Source: Intrasporangiaceae bacterium (GTDB taxonomy: Bacteria; Actinomycetota; Actinomycetes; Actinomycetales; Dermatophilaceae). From it: DNA of 8,882 bases. The stretch covers positions 1 to 8,882 of the forward strand of contig JAAYSB010000140.1 in assembly GCA_012518475.1 (NCBI GenBank), in the 5' to 3' direction. The notes beneath the pieces were generated by a model that was not told where the DNA came from, made no database searches, and was given only the letters and a program-made list of their open reading frames with translations. The position numbers and the translations under genes are program-made. Positions 1 to 6,433 of this stretch are shown piece after piece; position 1 is the first letter of the stretch; every line of letters begins with the position of its first letter.

Positions 1-1
1 C

Positions 2-37
2 GACCTGCTGGCGCTGCTCACCGCGACGGCTCGCTGA
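2..37 (+). CDS. C-terminal end of an unidentified protein (partial)
   Basis: Read from base 2, the first bases give eleven sense codons (DLLALLTATAR) and then a TGA at 35-37. The codons end mostly in G or C, as in the real genes of the window, and the stop lies 15 bp before the stop of the convergent gene. This is what the tail of a plus-strand gene would look like. Eleven residues are too few to name a family, and chance remains a real alternative. Confidence 0.35.
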   Translation, partial: DLLALLTATAR

Positions 38-52
38 AGCCGGCGCGCCACC

Positions 53-340
53 TCAGTGGTTGCGCAGGGCCTCGATGAGCTCCTCCTTGGACATCGACGA
101 GCGTCCCTCGATGTCGAGCTCGGCCGCACGTCTGCGTAGCTGCTCGACCGTACGATCCTCGAAGTCCGACGCTGCGCCCCCACGCTCGCCGACCTCCTCC
201 CGGGATGTCGCAGCAGCCGCGTTCGAGATGCGCGCCGCCTTCTCCTTGCTCGCCCCGTCCTCCCGGAGCGCCTCATACATCTCCGGGTCCTTGATCGAGG
301 GGCCCGGGTCGTCCTTCTGCTTCTTCTTCGATGTGGCCAT
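53..340 (-). CDS. Small Rho_N/SAP-like protein (DUF7218 type)
   Basis: A 95-residue, highly charged, soluble protein. A Lys-rich start (MATSKKKQKD) is followed by KDPEMYEALREDGASKEKAA (residues 17-36) and ISNAAA, then an Arg/Gly-rich turn (GERGG, 51-55). Residues 61-95 form a helix-turn-helix-like module (TVEQLRRRAAELDIEG, then SKEELIEALRNH) resembling the N-terminal domain of Rho and SAP modules, which bind nucleic acid. I recognise the layout as the actinobacterial family now called DUF7218, often annotated 'Rho termination factor'; its cellular role is not established. The ATG at 340 was preferred to the in-frame GTG at 349 because the family starts near this point and a TACGGT hexamer (353 to 348) lies 7 nt upstream, as in a leaderless transcript. 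No good Shine-Dalgarno sequence favours either start. It is divergent from the phosphate transporter operon, so the 147-bp gap holds both promoters. Confidence 0.8.
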   Translation of the reverse strand: MATSKKKQKDDPGPSIKDPEMYEALREDGASKEKAARISNAAAATSREEVGERGGAASDFEDRTVEQLRRRAAELDIEGRSSMSKEELIEALRNH

Positions 341-347
341 GAAGGCC

Positions 348-353
348 ACCGTA
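348..353 (-). promoter_or_regulatory. Possible -10 hexamer of the DUF7218-type gene
   Basis: On the minus strand the hexamer is TACGGT, which fits the actinobacterial -10 pattern TAnnnT. Seven bases separate it from the ATG at 340, so transcription could begin at the start codon. No convincing -35 hexamer is seen. The assignment rests only on motif and spacing. Confidence 0.25.
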
Positions 354-425
354 GATGTGTCTCACCCGCCCTGAACAGGCATAATGCGAGACTGCCTGCC
401 GAGCTCGAAACCAGGCCTGGGGCGA

Positions 426-465
426 GGTGAACAGAAAGCACCTGGCAGGTGGCCACGGGGTGAAC
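426..465 (-). promoter_or_regulatory. PHO-box-like operator upstream of pit (PhoP-type site)
   Basis: GGTGAAC occurs at 426-432 and again at 459-465. On the minus strand these are two perfect GTTCACC units whose starts are 33 bp apart, three times 11. At the intermediate 11-bp step, 448-454 reads GGCCACC on the minus strand (5 of 7 matches, adjacent to the 459-465 unit); the step at 437-443 does not match. In Streptomyces, PhoP binds direct repeats of an 11-nt unit whose conserved part resembles GTTCACC. The block ends 9 bp before the proposed -10 at 475-480, so a bound activator would sit over the -35 region, where no good -35 sequence exists. The downstream gene is a phosphate transporter, which makes control by phosphate starvation the natural reading. 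The regulator itself is not in the window. Confidence 0.6.
439..451. repeat. 13-bp palindrome inside the pit operator region
   Basis: CACCTG-G-CAGGTG is a perfect inverted repeat with 6-bp arms around one central base (445). It lies almost exactly midway between the two GGTGAAC copies, whose midpoint is 445.5. It could be a second operator or part of the same protein-bound region; it could also be chance in GC-rich DNA. Confidence 0.45.
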
Positions 466-474
466 TCCAGGCGG

Positions 475-480
475 TAGCCT
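475..480 (+). promoter_or_regulatory. Probable -10 element of the pit-nptA operon
   Basis: TAGCCT matches TAnnnT. Seven bases (481-487) separate it from the GTG at 488, so the transcript may start on the initiation codon. The expected -35 position (about 452-457) has no TTGACA-like sequence, which suits an activator-dependent promoter served by the PHO-box-like repeats just upstream. Confidence 0.45.
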
Positions 481-487
481 CGGCCCC

Positions 488-2068
488 GTGAGGTTCAACG
501 AGCTCGAGCCGGTCGAACAGGCCGCCACCGCCAGCAAGACCCGCACCGAGATGGGCCGGATCGGCGCCGCAGCACTGTTCGTCGTCGGTGTCATGATCTT
601 CACCGGAGCCCGGTTCGCCGACCTCGACCAGGCCTATCTGCTCATCGCTGCCGCCGTCATCGGCGCCTACATGGCGATGAACATCGGCGCCAACGACGTC
701 GCGAACAACGTCGGACCCGCCGTCGGCTCGTTCGCCATGACGATGACGGGCGCGATCGTCATCGCCGCGGTCTTCGAGGCGGCGGGGGCCATCATCGCCG
801 GCGGTAACGTCGTGACAACGGTCAAGAACGGCATCATCGACCCTGCCGATATCGGGGACTCGAACACGTTCGTCTGGGTCATGATGGGAGCCCTCCTCGG
901 AGCCGCGATCTGGCTCAACATCGCCACGTGGCTCGGTGCCCCCGTCTCGACCACCCACTCGATCGTGGGCGGCGTCATGGGCGGAGGCATTGCCTCCTCG
1001 GGCTGGGCCGCCGTCAACTGGCCGGCCATGGGTGCCATCGTCTCGAGCTGGGTCATCTCTCCGGTCGCAGGCGGGCTCATCGCCGCCGGTCTCCTCTACA
1101 CCCTCAAGCGCACGGTGTTCTGGAAGGACGACCCGGTCACCGCCGCGGTCCGGGTCGTTCCGATCATGCTCTTCGTCATGGCGTGGACGTTCACGACCTA
1201 CATCGCCCTCAAGGGCGTCAACAACATCACCGACATCAGTACGCCGGTGGCGATGCTCGTCGGGCTCGTGCTCGGCGCAGCGGTCTACGTCCTCATGCGT
1301 CCGCGGATCGCGGCGAGGGCGCCGCACCTGCCGCCCGGCCGTGAGGGCGTCAACCAGCTCTTCACCGCCCCACTCATCTTCGCCGCGGCCCTGCTCTCCT
1401 TCGCGCACGGCGCCAACGACGTCGCCAACGCGGTCGGCCCCCTGGCCGGCATCGTCGAGGTGCTCGTCGACGGCGACGCGGGGGCGAGCAGCGCCTCGAT
1501 CCCGCTCTGGGTCCTCGTCATCGGGGCGCTCGGCATCTCCGTCGGTCTGGCGATCTTCGGCCCGAAGCTCATCCGCACCGTCGGCACCGAGATCACCGAG
1601 CTGGACCGCTCCCGCGCCTTCTGTATCGCGCTGGCTGCGGGTCTGACGGTCATCGTCGCCAGCCAGCTCGGCATGCCGATCAGCTCCACGCACGTGGCGC
1701 TCGGTGGCGTGTTCGGCGTCGGCTTCCTCAGAGAGTTCCTCGACCAGCGCATGGGCTCGATCATCGAGAACGTCCTCGAGAAGCACGAGGGTGACAAGCA
1801 CTTCGACGAGGTGGCCCGCGTCCTGAACGACTTCAAGCGGGCGCCCGTCGAGGAGAAGCAGCGCATCCTCGACCAGCTCGCGGAGATGGGTGAGCATGCA
1901 GTCATCACCGCCGCCCAGCAGCGCAAGCTCAACAAGATCCTCAAGCGGCAGCTCGTCAAACGCTCCCACCTGTTGAAGATCGTCTCCGCTTGGCTCATCA
2001 CCGTGCCGGCGTCCGCGCTGCTGTCCGTCCTCTTCTTCTTCGCCCTGCGCGGAATGATGCTGCCCTGA
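488..2068 (+). CDS. pit: PiT-family inorganic phosphate transporter
   Basis: A 526-residue inner-membrane permease of the PiT (SLC20) family, which brings in phosphate by cation symport. It has the two inverted halves typical of the family, each with the signature GANDVA: GANDVANNVGP at 67-77 and GANDVANAVGP at 308-318. Each half also has the matching second motif, APVSTTHS at 151-158 and MPISSTH at 396-402. Hydrophobic segments fill 25-420. A charged, probably cytoplasmic helical stretch at about 418-495 (EKHEGDK, KRAPVEEKQR, KLNKILKRQ) precedes a last membrane helix at about 499-521, an arrangement I associate with the longer bacterial PiT subfamily. The GTG at 488 is preferred: it gives the full N-terminus and lies 7 nt after a -10-like hexamer, whereas the next in-frame start (ATG at 551) has no clear ribosome-binding site. 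It is first in an operon with the NptA-like gene. The coupling ion (H+ or Na+) cannot be told from sequence alone. Confidence 0.95.
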   Translation: MRFNELEPVEQAATASKTRTEMGRIGAAALFVVGVMIFTGARFADLDQAYLLIAAAVIGAYMAMNIGANDVANNVGPAVGSFAMTMTGAIVIAAVFEAAGAIIAGGNVVTTVKNGIIDPADIGDSNTFVWVMMGALLGAAIWLNIATWLGAPVSTTHSIVGGVMGGGIASSGWAAVNWPAMGAIVSSWVISPVAGGLIAAGLLYTLKRTVFWKDDPVTAAVRVVPIMLFVMAWTFTTYIALKGVNNITDISTPVAMLVGLVLGAAVYVLMRPRIAARAPHLPPGREGVNQLFTAPLIFAAALLSFAHGANDVANAVGPLAGIVEVLVDGDAGASSASIPLWVLVIGALGISVGLAIFGPKLIRTVGTEITELDRSRAFCIALAAGLTVIVASQLGMPISSTHVALGGVFGVGFLREFLDQRMGSIIENVLEKHEGDKHFDEVARVLNDFKRAPVEEKQRILDQLAEMGEHAVITAAQQRKLNKILKRQLVKRSHLLKIVSAWLITVPASALLSVLFFFALRGMMLP

Positions 2069-2087
2069 TCCCGGTGGGACCCATGAC

Positions 2088-3893
2088 GTGAGAGGAATCG
2101 TCCAGCGGAGCCTGCTGCCCCTCGTCCTCGGCGTCCTCGTCGTGGCGCTATGGCTGAGCGGCGAGGTCCAGGAGATCGCCGCCGGCGTCGCCATCTTCCT
2201 GTTCGGGATGCTCATGCTCGAGCAGGGCTTCACCCTCGTCGGGAGCGGTGTCCTCGAGCGCGCACTGCGCGGAGCCACCCGCTCGGTGTCGAGATCGGTC
2301 GCCTTCGGGGCGTTGGCGACGACGGCGATGCAGTCCTCCACCCTCGTCTCCGTCATCACGATCTCGTTCCTGTCAGCAGGGCTCATCCCGCTCGTGTCCG
2401 GCATCGGGATCGTCTTCGGCGCCAACCTCGGGAGCACGACCGGAGCCTGGCTCATCGCCGGGCTCGGCCTGCGGATCCACATCGCGGCGCTCGCGATGCC
2501 GATGCTCGCCGTCGCCATCGTCCTGGTCTTCAACCGCTCCAAGGGCGTCAGCGGCGCCGGCTATGTCCTCGGGGGAGTGGGATTCCTCTTCCTCGGCATC
2601 CACTTCATGAAGGAGGGCTTCGACTCCTTCGCCGAGCAGTTCGATCTGTCCCAGTTCGCCCTGGGCGGTGTCGTCGGCCTGCTCGTGTACACACTGGTCG
2701 GATTCGTCGCGACCGCGGTCATGCAGTCCAGCCACGCCACCCTCGTCCTCGTCATCACCGCGCTGGCCGCCGGACAGCTCACCTACGACAACGCCCTCGC
2801 CATCGCGATCGGGGCCAACGTCGGCTCGACCGTGACGGCTGTCATCGGCGCTGCCACGGCGAACTACCAGGGTCGGCGACTCGCCGGCGGGCACGTGATC
2901 TTCAACGTCGTGACCGCCGCCGCCGCCCTCCTGCTCATCGTCCCGCTCCAGGGCGCGGTCGCGTGGATCAGTGACCTCGCAGGCATCGGCGCGGACGACC
3001 ACACGCTGCGGCTCGCGGTCTTCCACACGATGTTCAACATCCTCGGCCTGCTCATCATGATCCCGGCCCTGCCGCTGCTCCTGCGGGCCCTCGAGAGGAT
3101 CTTCCCGACCACCGAGCCTCAGATCAGCGAGCCGCAGTACCTCTCGGAGTCGATCGCCACCTTCCCTGAGACCCTCCAAACCGCGGTCGCGAACGAGGTC
3201 GAGCATCTGTATGCGAACGCGACCGACCTCATCGCCGAGGCTCTCGGACTCGATCGGGACAGGCTCGTGGCGGCAACGGACGTGGCCTCCTACGTCCGCT
3301 CCTCGCGGACACCTGCGGACCTCGACATGGACCTCGCCTACGAGCAGCGGATCAAGCCGCTGCACGGCGCGATCCTCGACTTCGTCAGCAGACGCACGGC
3401 CGGCGACATCCCGGCCGGCACGGCTCGGCGGCTGACCGAGCTGCGGATCGCGGCCGAGCGGATCGTCCGCTCGGTCAAGGAGGTCAAGCACCTGCGCCGC
3501 AACACCCTCCGGTACACCTCGAGTGATCAGGGCGTCGTCACCCGCGTCTACGACGACCTGCGGATCCACATCGCCCGCACCCTCCGCGAGCTGGACGACC
3601 TGGCCCGCTCCGAACCGGAGTCCCGCAGCATCCTGTCCCTCGAGGAGGCCAGGGACCGGGTGCGCACGGAGAAGCGCCTGGTGCGCCCGCTCGTCGAGGA
3701 GCTCCTGCGTCGGGACCACCTCGATGCCGGAGTCGCCACATCGTTCATCAATGACGCGAGCTATGGCTATCGGGCGATGAAGGAGATGCTCGAGGGGGCC
3801 CAGGCTCTCTACAGCGAGCCGCTCGGTGTCCGCGCCGAGGTCGAGCGCCTCCTCGCGATGGACGAGGACAGCCTCGACGACGATGACGACTGA
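2088..3893 (+). CDS. Na+/Pi cotransporter (NptA/SLC34-like) with PhoU-like domain
   Basis: A 601-residue protein. Residues 1-335 form a membrane domain with the duplicated Na/Pi-cotransporter motif: AMQSSTLVSV (80-89) followed by GANLGST (111-117), and VMQSSHATLV (211-220) followed by GANVGST (242-248). The QSS elements are the substrate and sodium site in this family. Residues about 360-585 are a soluble helical PhoU-like domain with many Arg and Glu residues (for example RRLTELRIAAERIVRSVKE), thought to adjust transport to phosphate status. The tail is acidic (DEDSLDDDDD, 592-601). The GTG at 2088 is supported by GGTGGG at 2073-2078, nine bases upstream. It lies 19 bp after pit, so the two are probably cotranscribed. 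Known members move Na+ and phosphate together, and some bacterial homologues (E. coli YjbB) are reported to export phosphate. The direction here is therefore open. Confidence 0.93.
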   Translation: MRGIVQRSLLPLVLGVLVVALWLSGEVQEIAAGVAIFLFGMLMLEQGFTLVGSGVLERALRGATRSVSRSVAFGALATTAMQSSTLVSVITISFLSAGLIPLVSGIGIVFGANLGSTTGAWLIAGLGLRIHIAALAMPMLAVAIVLVFNRSKGVSGAGYVLGGVGFLFLGIHFMKEGFDSFAEQFDLSQFALGGVVGLLVYTLVGFVATAVMQSSHATLVLVITALAAGQLTYDNALAIAIGANVGSTVTAVIGAATANYQGRRLAGGHVIFNVVTAAAALLLIVPLQGAVAWISDLAGIGADDHTLRLAVFHTMFNILGLLIMIPALPLLLRALERIFPTTEPQISEPQYLSESIATFPETLQTAVANEVEHLYANATDLIAEALGLDRDRLVAATDVASYVRSSRTPADLDMDLAYEQRIKPLHGAILDFVSRRTAGDIPAGTARRLTELRIAAERIVRSVKEVKHLRRNTLRYTSSDQGVVTRVYDDLRIHIARTLRELDDLARSEPESRSILSLEEARDRVRTEKRLVRPLVEELLRRDHLDAGVATSFINDASYGYRAMKEMLEGAQALYSEPLGVRAEVERLLAMDEDSLDDDDD

Positions 3894-3942
3894 GCAGCGA
3901 CGAGCGACACGGGCCCCGCGGGCAGGGAGGTCTCAGACCTGC

Positions 3943-3948
3943 CACACT
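3943..3948 (+). promoter_or_regulatory. Possible -10 hexamer of the 81-residue gene
   Basis: CACACT (near TAnnnT, first base mismatched) ends six bases before the ATG at 3955. There is no Shine-Dalgarno sequence at the usual distance; the only purine run, GGGAGG at 3925-3930, is about 25 nt away. A leaderless start is therefore possible. Readthrough from the upstream transporter operon is the alternative. Confidence 0.25.
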
Positions 3949-3954
3949 GTGCCC

Positions 3955-4200
3955 ATGGGGCTGTCCGACCTCGCTGAGAGACTCACGGAGTACCGGTCCC
4001 GGCTCGCTGCCGGGAAGGCTGAGCAGATCCATGCCGATGACGTGGAGTTCGTCATCGACAAGCTGCGTGCACGGCGTGGCAAGCTCACTGACCGGCTCGA
4101 TGCCCAAGAGTGCGAGGACGAGCGGGTCGTGCTCGAGCGCAAGCTCGCCAAGGTCGACGATCTCATCGTCCAGGCAGAGTGGCTGCGCGACGAGCTGTGA
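3955..4200 (+). CDS. 81-residue charged helical protein of unknown function
   Basis: I do not recognise the family. The protein is soluble, without signal peptide or membrane segment, and is rich in Glu, Asp, Lys, Arg and Leu. It reads as two or three amphipathic helices: LSDLAERLTEYRSRLAAGKA (3-22), HADDVEFVIDKLRARRGKLT (26-45) and ERVVLERKLAKVDDLIVQAE (56-75). The heptad-like spacing suggests a short helical hairpin or coiled coil, perhaps an oligomer or a binding partner. The ATG at 3955 is chosen because the reading frame upstream of it (from 3826) overlaps the transporter end and has an unlikely Arg/Ser/Thr composition, while composition changes sharply at MGLSDL. It lies 61 bp after the Na/Pi gene and faces the kinase gene. 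Codon third positions favour G/C, as in a real gene. Confidence 0.75.
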   Translation: MGLSDLAERLTEYRSRLAAGKAEQIHADDVEFVIDKLRARRGKLTDRLDAQECEDERVVLERKLAKVDDLIVQAEWLRDEL

Positions 4201-4228
4201 CCGCGAGCCCTGACGAACGACGCCTGAG

Positions 4229-5134
4229 TCAGTCCTCGAGCGCCTTGAACAGGGCGACGTGGACCGAGGCGACCTCCGGTTCGTCACGCGTCCACAGGAT
4301 CTCGATGCCGGTGAAGAGCAGGGTCCACAGCCGGGCCTCCTCGGCATCGACACCAGCCGCCTCTGCCGCGATCTCGAGTCGGCGACGAACGCTCCAGCGG
4401 AAGGCCGACCCGGTGCCGAGCTCCTCGACCCGGTTGCGTAGCAGCGGCTGGAACTCACTACCCGGGTGACCGGCGAACGGCTTGGGATCGATGGCCAGCC
4501 AGGGTTCTCGATCCCCGGCGAGGACGTTCTCGTAGTGCAGATCGGTATGCAGCACGCGCCTGGTCGGATCCGTCAGCAGGTCCTTGGCGAGGGCCCGGGT
4601 GCGGACGGCGAAGCGGCGGGGGACCGCCGGGTGATCGAGCTGCGACAGGTGGCCCTCCAGCCACTCGTCGAGCGGTGGGATGGTCGGGGGAGCAGGGACA
4701 TTCAGGCGGCGGAGCAGGTCCCCGATGATCTCGCACGCGGTGAACGCGTCCTCGGCCATGAGGTTGCGCGTGGAGTCGAGGCGTTCGAGCAGGAGAGCGC
4801 CGCGGGCCGGGTCGGCCGCGAGAAGCCGGACGGCGCCGTGGCCGCCCCACAGCTGCAGCGCTGTGTGCTCGGCGGCCGACTCGGTGTGCGGCCACCCCAC
4901 CTTGAGGGCGGCCTGCTGGCCGTCGCGCTCAACGGGGAAGACGACCGCCGTCCAGCCGGTCATCGCCGGACCGGTCACGCGCAGGCCCCACTGCTCGAGG
5001 CACTCCACCACGAGCCGCGGCACGTCGCGGCCCCAGTCGGCTCCAGATGGTCCGCCGTCGGGCTCGAGGCGTGCCATCATGCTCAGCCACTGATCGGGAA
5101 TGGCCGGGCCGGCGGCCGGATAGCCGGGGTTCAC
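4229..5134 (-). CDS. Aminoglycoside/hydroxyurea phosphotransferase-family kinase
   Basis: A 301-residue cytoplasmic small-molecule kinase with the protein-kinase-like fold. The ATP-binding lysine is probably K78 in AALKVGWP. The catalytic loop is HTDLHYEN (196-203), with D198 as catalytic base and N203 binding metal. The DPKP motif (216-219) supplies the second metal ligand, D216. LLLERLD (114-120) fits the hinge that binds adenine. The DPKP form and overall length resemble the APH(6)/hydroxyurea phosphotransferase (Pfam APH_6_hur) branch, whose members phosphorylate streptomycin or hydroxyurea. Chromosomal homologues are common in actinobacteria and most have no proven substrate, so resistance should not be assumed. 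The GTG at 5134 shares GTGA with the stop of the lipoprotein gene, pointing to translational coupling. No Shine-Dalgarno sequence precedes it, and the in-frame ATG pair near residues 19-20 is an alternative. It ends 28 bp from the convergent 81-residue gene. Confidence 0.88.
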   Translation of the reverse strand: MNPGYPAAGPAIPDQWLSMMARLEPDGGPSGADWGRDVPRLVVECLEQWGLRVTGPAMTGWTAVVFPVERDGQQAALKVGWPHTESAAEHTALQLWGGHGAVRLLAADPARGALLLERLDSTRNLMAEDAFTACEIIGDLLRRLNVPAPPTIPPLDEWLEGHLSQLDHPAVPRRFAVRTRALAKDLLTDPTRRVLHTDLHYENVLAGDREPWLAIDPKPFAGHPGSEFQPLLRNRVEELGTGSAFRWSVRRRLEIAAEAAGVDAEEARLWTLLFTGIEILWTRDEPEVASVHVALFKALED

Positions 5135-6348
5135 GGGGAGGCCGTCGGCTCACCGGATGCTGTGGACCTCGGAGCCTCGGGCGACGTCGGCGCGCCCGTC
5201 GGCGCAGGGGTCTTCATCGGCAGCGTCGTCGGCGTGCCGGTCGTCAGCCCGGGGAAGGCGGTCAGAGGGACTCCCCACCGCGCGCCGAGCGCGGCGGCGG
5301 TCCCGAGCCAGGCGACCACGTCCGGCATGGTGCTGTGCTGCTCGACGCCGGCCAGGTCGCCGATGAGGACGGCATACCCCTCGACGAGGTCGGTGAGGAT
5401 CTCGGTCGCGAGGGCTGCCGCGGTCTCCTCGGAGCCGACCGCGAACGGCAGCGGATAGCTGATTCCCGGAGCGTCGGCTGTGCCGGCGGACCGGGCGTCC
5501 TGCGTCCGGAGCAGGGCGTGGATCTGCGCGAGAGTCGTCGTCGCGCGAAGGCGCGCCTCCTCGCGGGACTGGGCCGCAACGACCTCGAACCCGTAGCGCG
5601 CGGGGTCGGTGAGTGCGGCGAAGGCGATGGCCCGCTCGGGGGACGGCCAGGCGGCCGCGGCCCGGGAGGTGACCGACACCCCAGGCACCTCGTAGCCGTC
5701 CTCGTGGACCGCTGCCCAGCGCTGGGCGAGGAGGGACACGACGATCGGGAACAGGCCCGCACCGCAGCCGGCGAGGTCCCTGAGCCGGCGCAGCGCGGCT
5801 GCGGGGCCGTCGCGGGGGGCGACTTGCGGAGGAGATGGCTCCGGTGGAGAGGTCGGTTCCGGCGCTTCAACGGGGGCGTCGGTGGCCTCGGATGCCCCGT
5901 CGGACAGCATGGGCTGAGTCGACTCGGTCGACTCGGTCGGATCGGGCAGCGGTACGGCGGTGAACGGAGGTGCGGTCACCGTCGGTGCCGGTGGTCGGGC
6001 GATCGGCGCCGCGAGGGCCTCCTCGATCGTCTCGATCGGCACGCCGGCTCGATACAGGGCGGTGCGCAGGACCGCTGCCTGCTCGGCGTACACCGCGTGA
6101 TCCGGATCATCCGCGGCCTCGGCCGTCGTCGCGAGGTCGTGGGAGTCGCGCAGCAGCCACAGCAGCGCGTCCTCGGCCGGGATGGGCTCACGCGTGGGGA
6201 TCGGGATGAAGGGGATCTCCGGCGCGCTGTCCTCCCAACGCACCCGGCAGCCGGTCAGGACAGCGGCAGCGAGCCCGAGCGCACCGCCGAGCAGCACCCG
6301 CCGGCCCGGCCGGGCAGGCGGGTCGGCGGGTCGAGGGGCGCGACGCAT
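5131..6348 (-). CDS. DUF4439-domain lipoprotein
   Basis: A 405-residue exported protein. The N-terminus has an Arg-rich n-region (MRRAPRPADPPARPGRR), a hydrophobic core (VLLGGALGLAAAVL) and a lipobox LTGC with Cys34, so it should be lipid-anchored outside the membrane. RR at 16-17 before the core might allow Tat export, but the motif is incomplete. Residues 58-115 are helical. A Pro/Thr/Ser/Glu-rich linker spans about 118-180, with a short TEST repeat near 138-144. The C-terminal helical part (about 182-368, with LVEGYAVLIGDLAGVEQHST at 321-340) resembles DUF4439, a ferritin-like-fold family of unknown function. A second Pro/Thr-rich tail closes the protein. The frame is open far upstream, antisense to rimP, but the signal peptide sets the start. 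The ATG at 6348 lies 7 nt after a TATGTT hexamer; ATG at 6360 is an alternative. It is the first gene of a pair with the kinase. Confidence 0.85.
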   Translation of the reverse strand: MRRAPRPADPPARPGRRVLLGGALGLAAAVLTGCRVRWEDSAPEIPFIPIPTREPIPAEDALLWLLRDSHDLATTAEAADDPDHAVYAEQAAVLRTALYRAGVPIETIEEALAAPIARPPAPTVTAPPFTAVPLPDPTESTESTQPMLSDGASEATDAPVEAPEPTSPPEPSPPQVAPRDGPAAALRRLRDLAGCGAGLFPIVVSLLAQRWAAVHEDGYEVPGVSVTSRAAAAWPSPERAIAFAALTDPARYGFEVVAAQSREEARLRATTTLAQIHALLRTQDARSAGTADAPGISYPLPFAVGSEETAAALATEILTDLVEGYAVLIGDLAGVEQHSTMPDVVAWLGTAAALGARWGVPLTAFPGLTTGTPTTLPMKTPAPTGAPTSPEAPRSTASGEPTASP

Positions 6349-6355
6349 ACAGGGG

Positions 6356-6361
6356 AACATA
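6356..6361 (-). promoter_or_regulatory. Probable -10 hexamer of the DUF4439 gene
   Basis: On the minus strand TATGTT fits TAnnnT and ends seven bases before the ATG at 6348. There is no purine-rich ribosome-binding site before that ATG, so a leaderless transcript is a sensible reading. No clear -35 is visible. Confidence 0.4.
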
Positions 6362-6427
6362 TCTTGCCCGGACCGCGTGGCCGGGCCGGTCCCGGGGACG
6401 TGTCGGCCCGCCTCGGCGTTCACTCGA

Positions 6428-6433
6428 TAGAGT
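6428..6433 (+). promoter_or_regulatory. Possible -10 element of the rimP operon
   Basis: TAGAGT matches TAnnnT in the 144-bp divergent gap and would give a 5' leader of roughly 50 nt before the rimP GTG. It lies within the small dyad ACTC-GATA-GAGT. No good -35 hexamer is seen. TAGACA at 6450-6455 is a second, weaker choice. Confidence 0.3.

Noticed and set aside
362..2542. 726-codon minus-strand open frame antisense to pit and the nptA-like gene
   Set aside because: Its product is an Arg/Asp/His/Gly-rich sequence lacking recognisable domains, and the opposite strand encodes two clear transporters. Long antisense frames are expected in GC-rich genes.
2373..3719. 448-codon minus-strand open frame antisense to the Na/Pi cotransporter
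   Set aside because: Composition is Asp/Glu/Arg/Gly-rich and without motifs; it is the shadow of a well-supported gene.
3826..3954. Upstream extension of the 81-residue protein to 124 residues
   Set aside because: It overlaps the end of the Na/Pi cotransporter in another frame and has Ser/Arg/Thr-rich shadow composition; the charged helical pattern starts at 3955.
4201..4232. Terminator between the convergent 81-residue and kinase genes
   Set aside because: Only a four-base-arm palindrome (CTGA-G-TCAG) is present, with no stable stem or T-tract. A single AACGAC at 4216 is not part of an array.
4229..5134. Calling the kinase an antibiotic-resistance gene
   Set aside because: Catalytic motifs show a kinase of this superfamily, but substrate cannot be read from sequence and the chromosomal context shows no resistance genes or mobile element.
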